Source of the DNA: Numida meleagris
Taxonomy: Eukaryota; Chordata; Aves; Galliformes; Numididae
Length of the DNA stretch: 64,000 bases
NCBI RefSeq assembly: GCF_002078875.1
Contig: NC_034415.1
Location: 22,716,331 to 22,780,330, forward strand
Direction of reading: 5' to 3'
Shown: positions 63,651-64,000 of the stretch, in pieces
Layout of the letters: every line of letters begins with the position of its first letter
Position numbering within the stretch: position 1 is the first letter of the stretch
Position numbers and translations under genes: made by a program
The notes under the pieces: generated by a model
Databases searched by the model: none
Seen by the model: only the letters and a program-made list of their open reading frames with translations
What the model was told of the DNA's origin: nothing

Positions 63651-64000
63651 CTTAATTTCCATTTCTTTACTGATACTCCCAGATGGTGTCTGCATAGATT
63701 GATACAGTCAATGCTACAGGCAACGAGATAAACAAATCTACATTCAAACAAACACTTCCTCACCCCCTCCAACTCCTCTTCTTAAAGTATTTCTCTACAG
63801 CACTGTCCACTGTATTGAAGTCTATGGAGGAAAGAGGTGCGTATATGGCAACACCATACAATGCTTTTCAATTTGGTTACACTGCACTTCATTAAACAGA
63901 CTTTCACCTTTTGTTAATTTCCTTTGAGCAGGTTCCCCTGTACATACCTGATATGAACAAACACACAGATTCCTTCTGGGTACGAGCCAACAGCTGCAAC
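63651..64000. other. Single-copy non-coding end of the window
   Basis: Nothing recognised. The sequence runs off the right edge without a gene or repeat boundary. Confidence 0.5.

Noticed and set aside
1..64000. CRISPR array, bacterial operon, prophage or plasmid system
   Set aside because: No direct-repeat arrays, no tightly packed long genes and no bacterial start signals. CR1 elements place the sequence in a bird nuclear genome.

Overview
The window reads as non-coding DNA from a bird nuclear genome, most likely a galliform such as chicken. The main evidence is repeated 3' ends of CR1 retrotransposons. These carry the avian tail made of ATTCTATG-type units and the TTGGACTAGATGA / TTCCAACCTTAATGATTCTATGA signature, on both strands. 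There are no Alu, B1 or L1 repeats, and no operon-like gene packing, Shine-Dalgarno-led genes or CRISPR. I cannot tell whether the window is intergenic or lies inside a large intron.

No protein-coding exon, rRNA, tRNA or small-RNA gene could be supported. Open reading frames are short, overlap on both strands and match no family I recognise. The longest, 295 codons on the minus strand at 51.0-51.9 kb, is reported only as an oddity.

Layout: 0-10 kb holds two young CR1 3' ends (1-76, 3755-3933) and an older one (about 9030-9235) in single-copy DNA. At 10-16.1 kb there is a short CR1, an 86-nt uninterrupted pyrimidine tract with a second tract about 300 bp away, a MIR-like relic and another CR1. 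The 19.0-24.4 kb interval is the CR1 hot spot, with five copies, two of which face each other as an inverted pair. At 27-40 kb there are scattered MIR-like relics, one CR1, a poly(A) run, a perfect 22-bp tandem duplication, and a cluster of TAATTA sites followed by a CR1. At 47.5-47.9 kb two decayed LINE reverse-transcriptase fragments lie head to tail. At 52.6-53.0 kb is the longest young CR1 (about 410 bp). At 54-64 kb there are MIR-like relics and one more CR1.

Nothing here forms a gene system. The best leads are the CR1 inverted pair (possible double-stranded RNA), the LINE RT relic with a readable A-D-N-T-K-L / N-V-D-K-C-K frame, two dense homeodomain-core clusters (possible conserved enhancers), and the long pyrimidine tract. 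Repeat names rest on remembered consensus patterns; I ran no alignment or database search.
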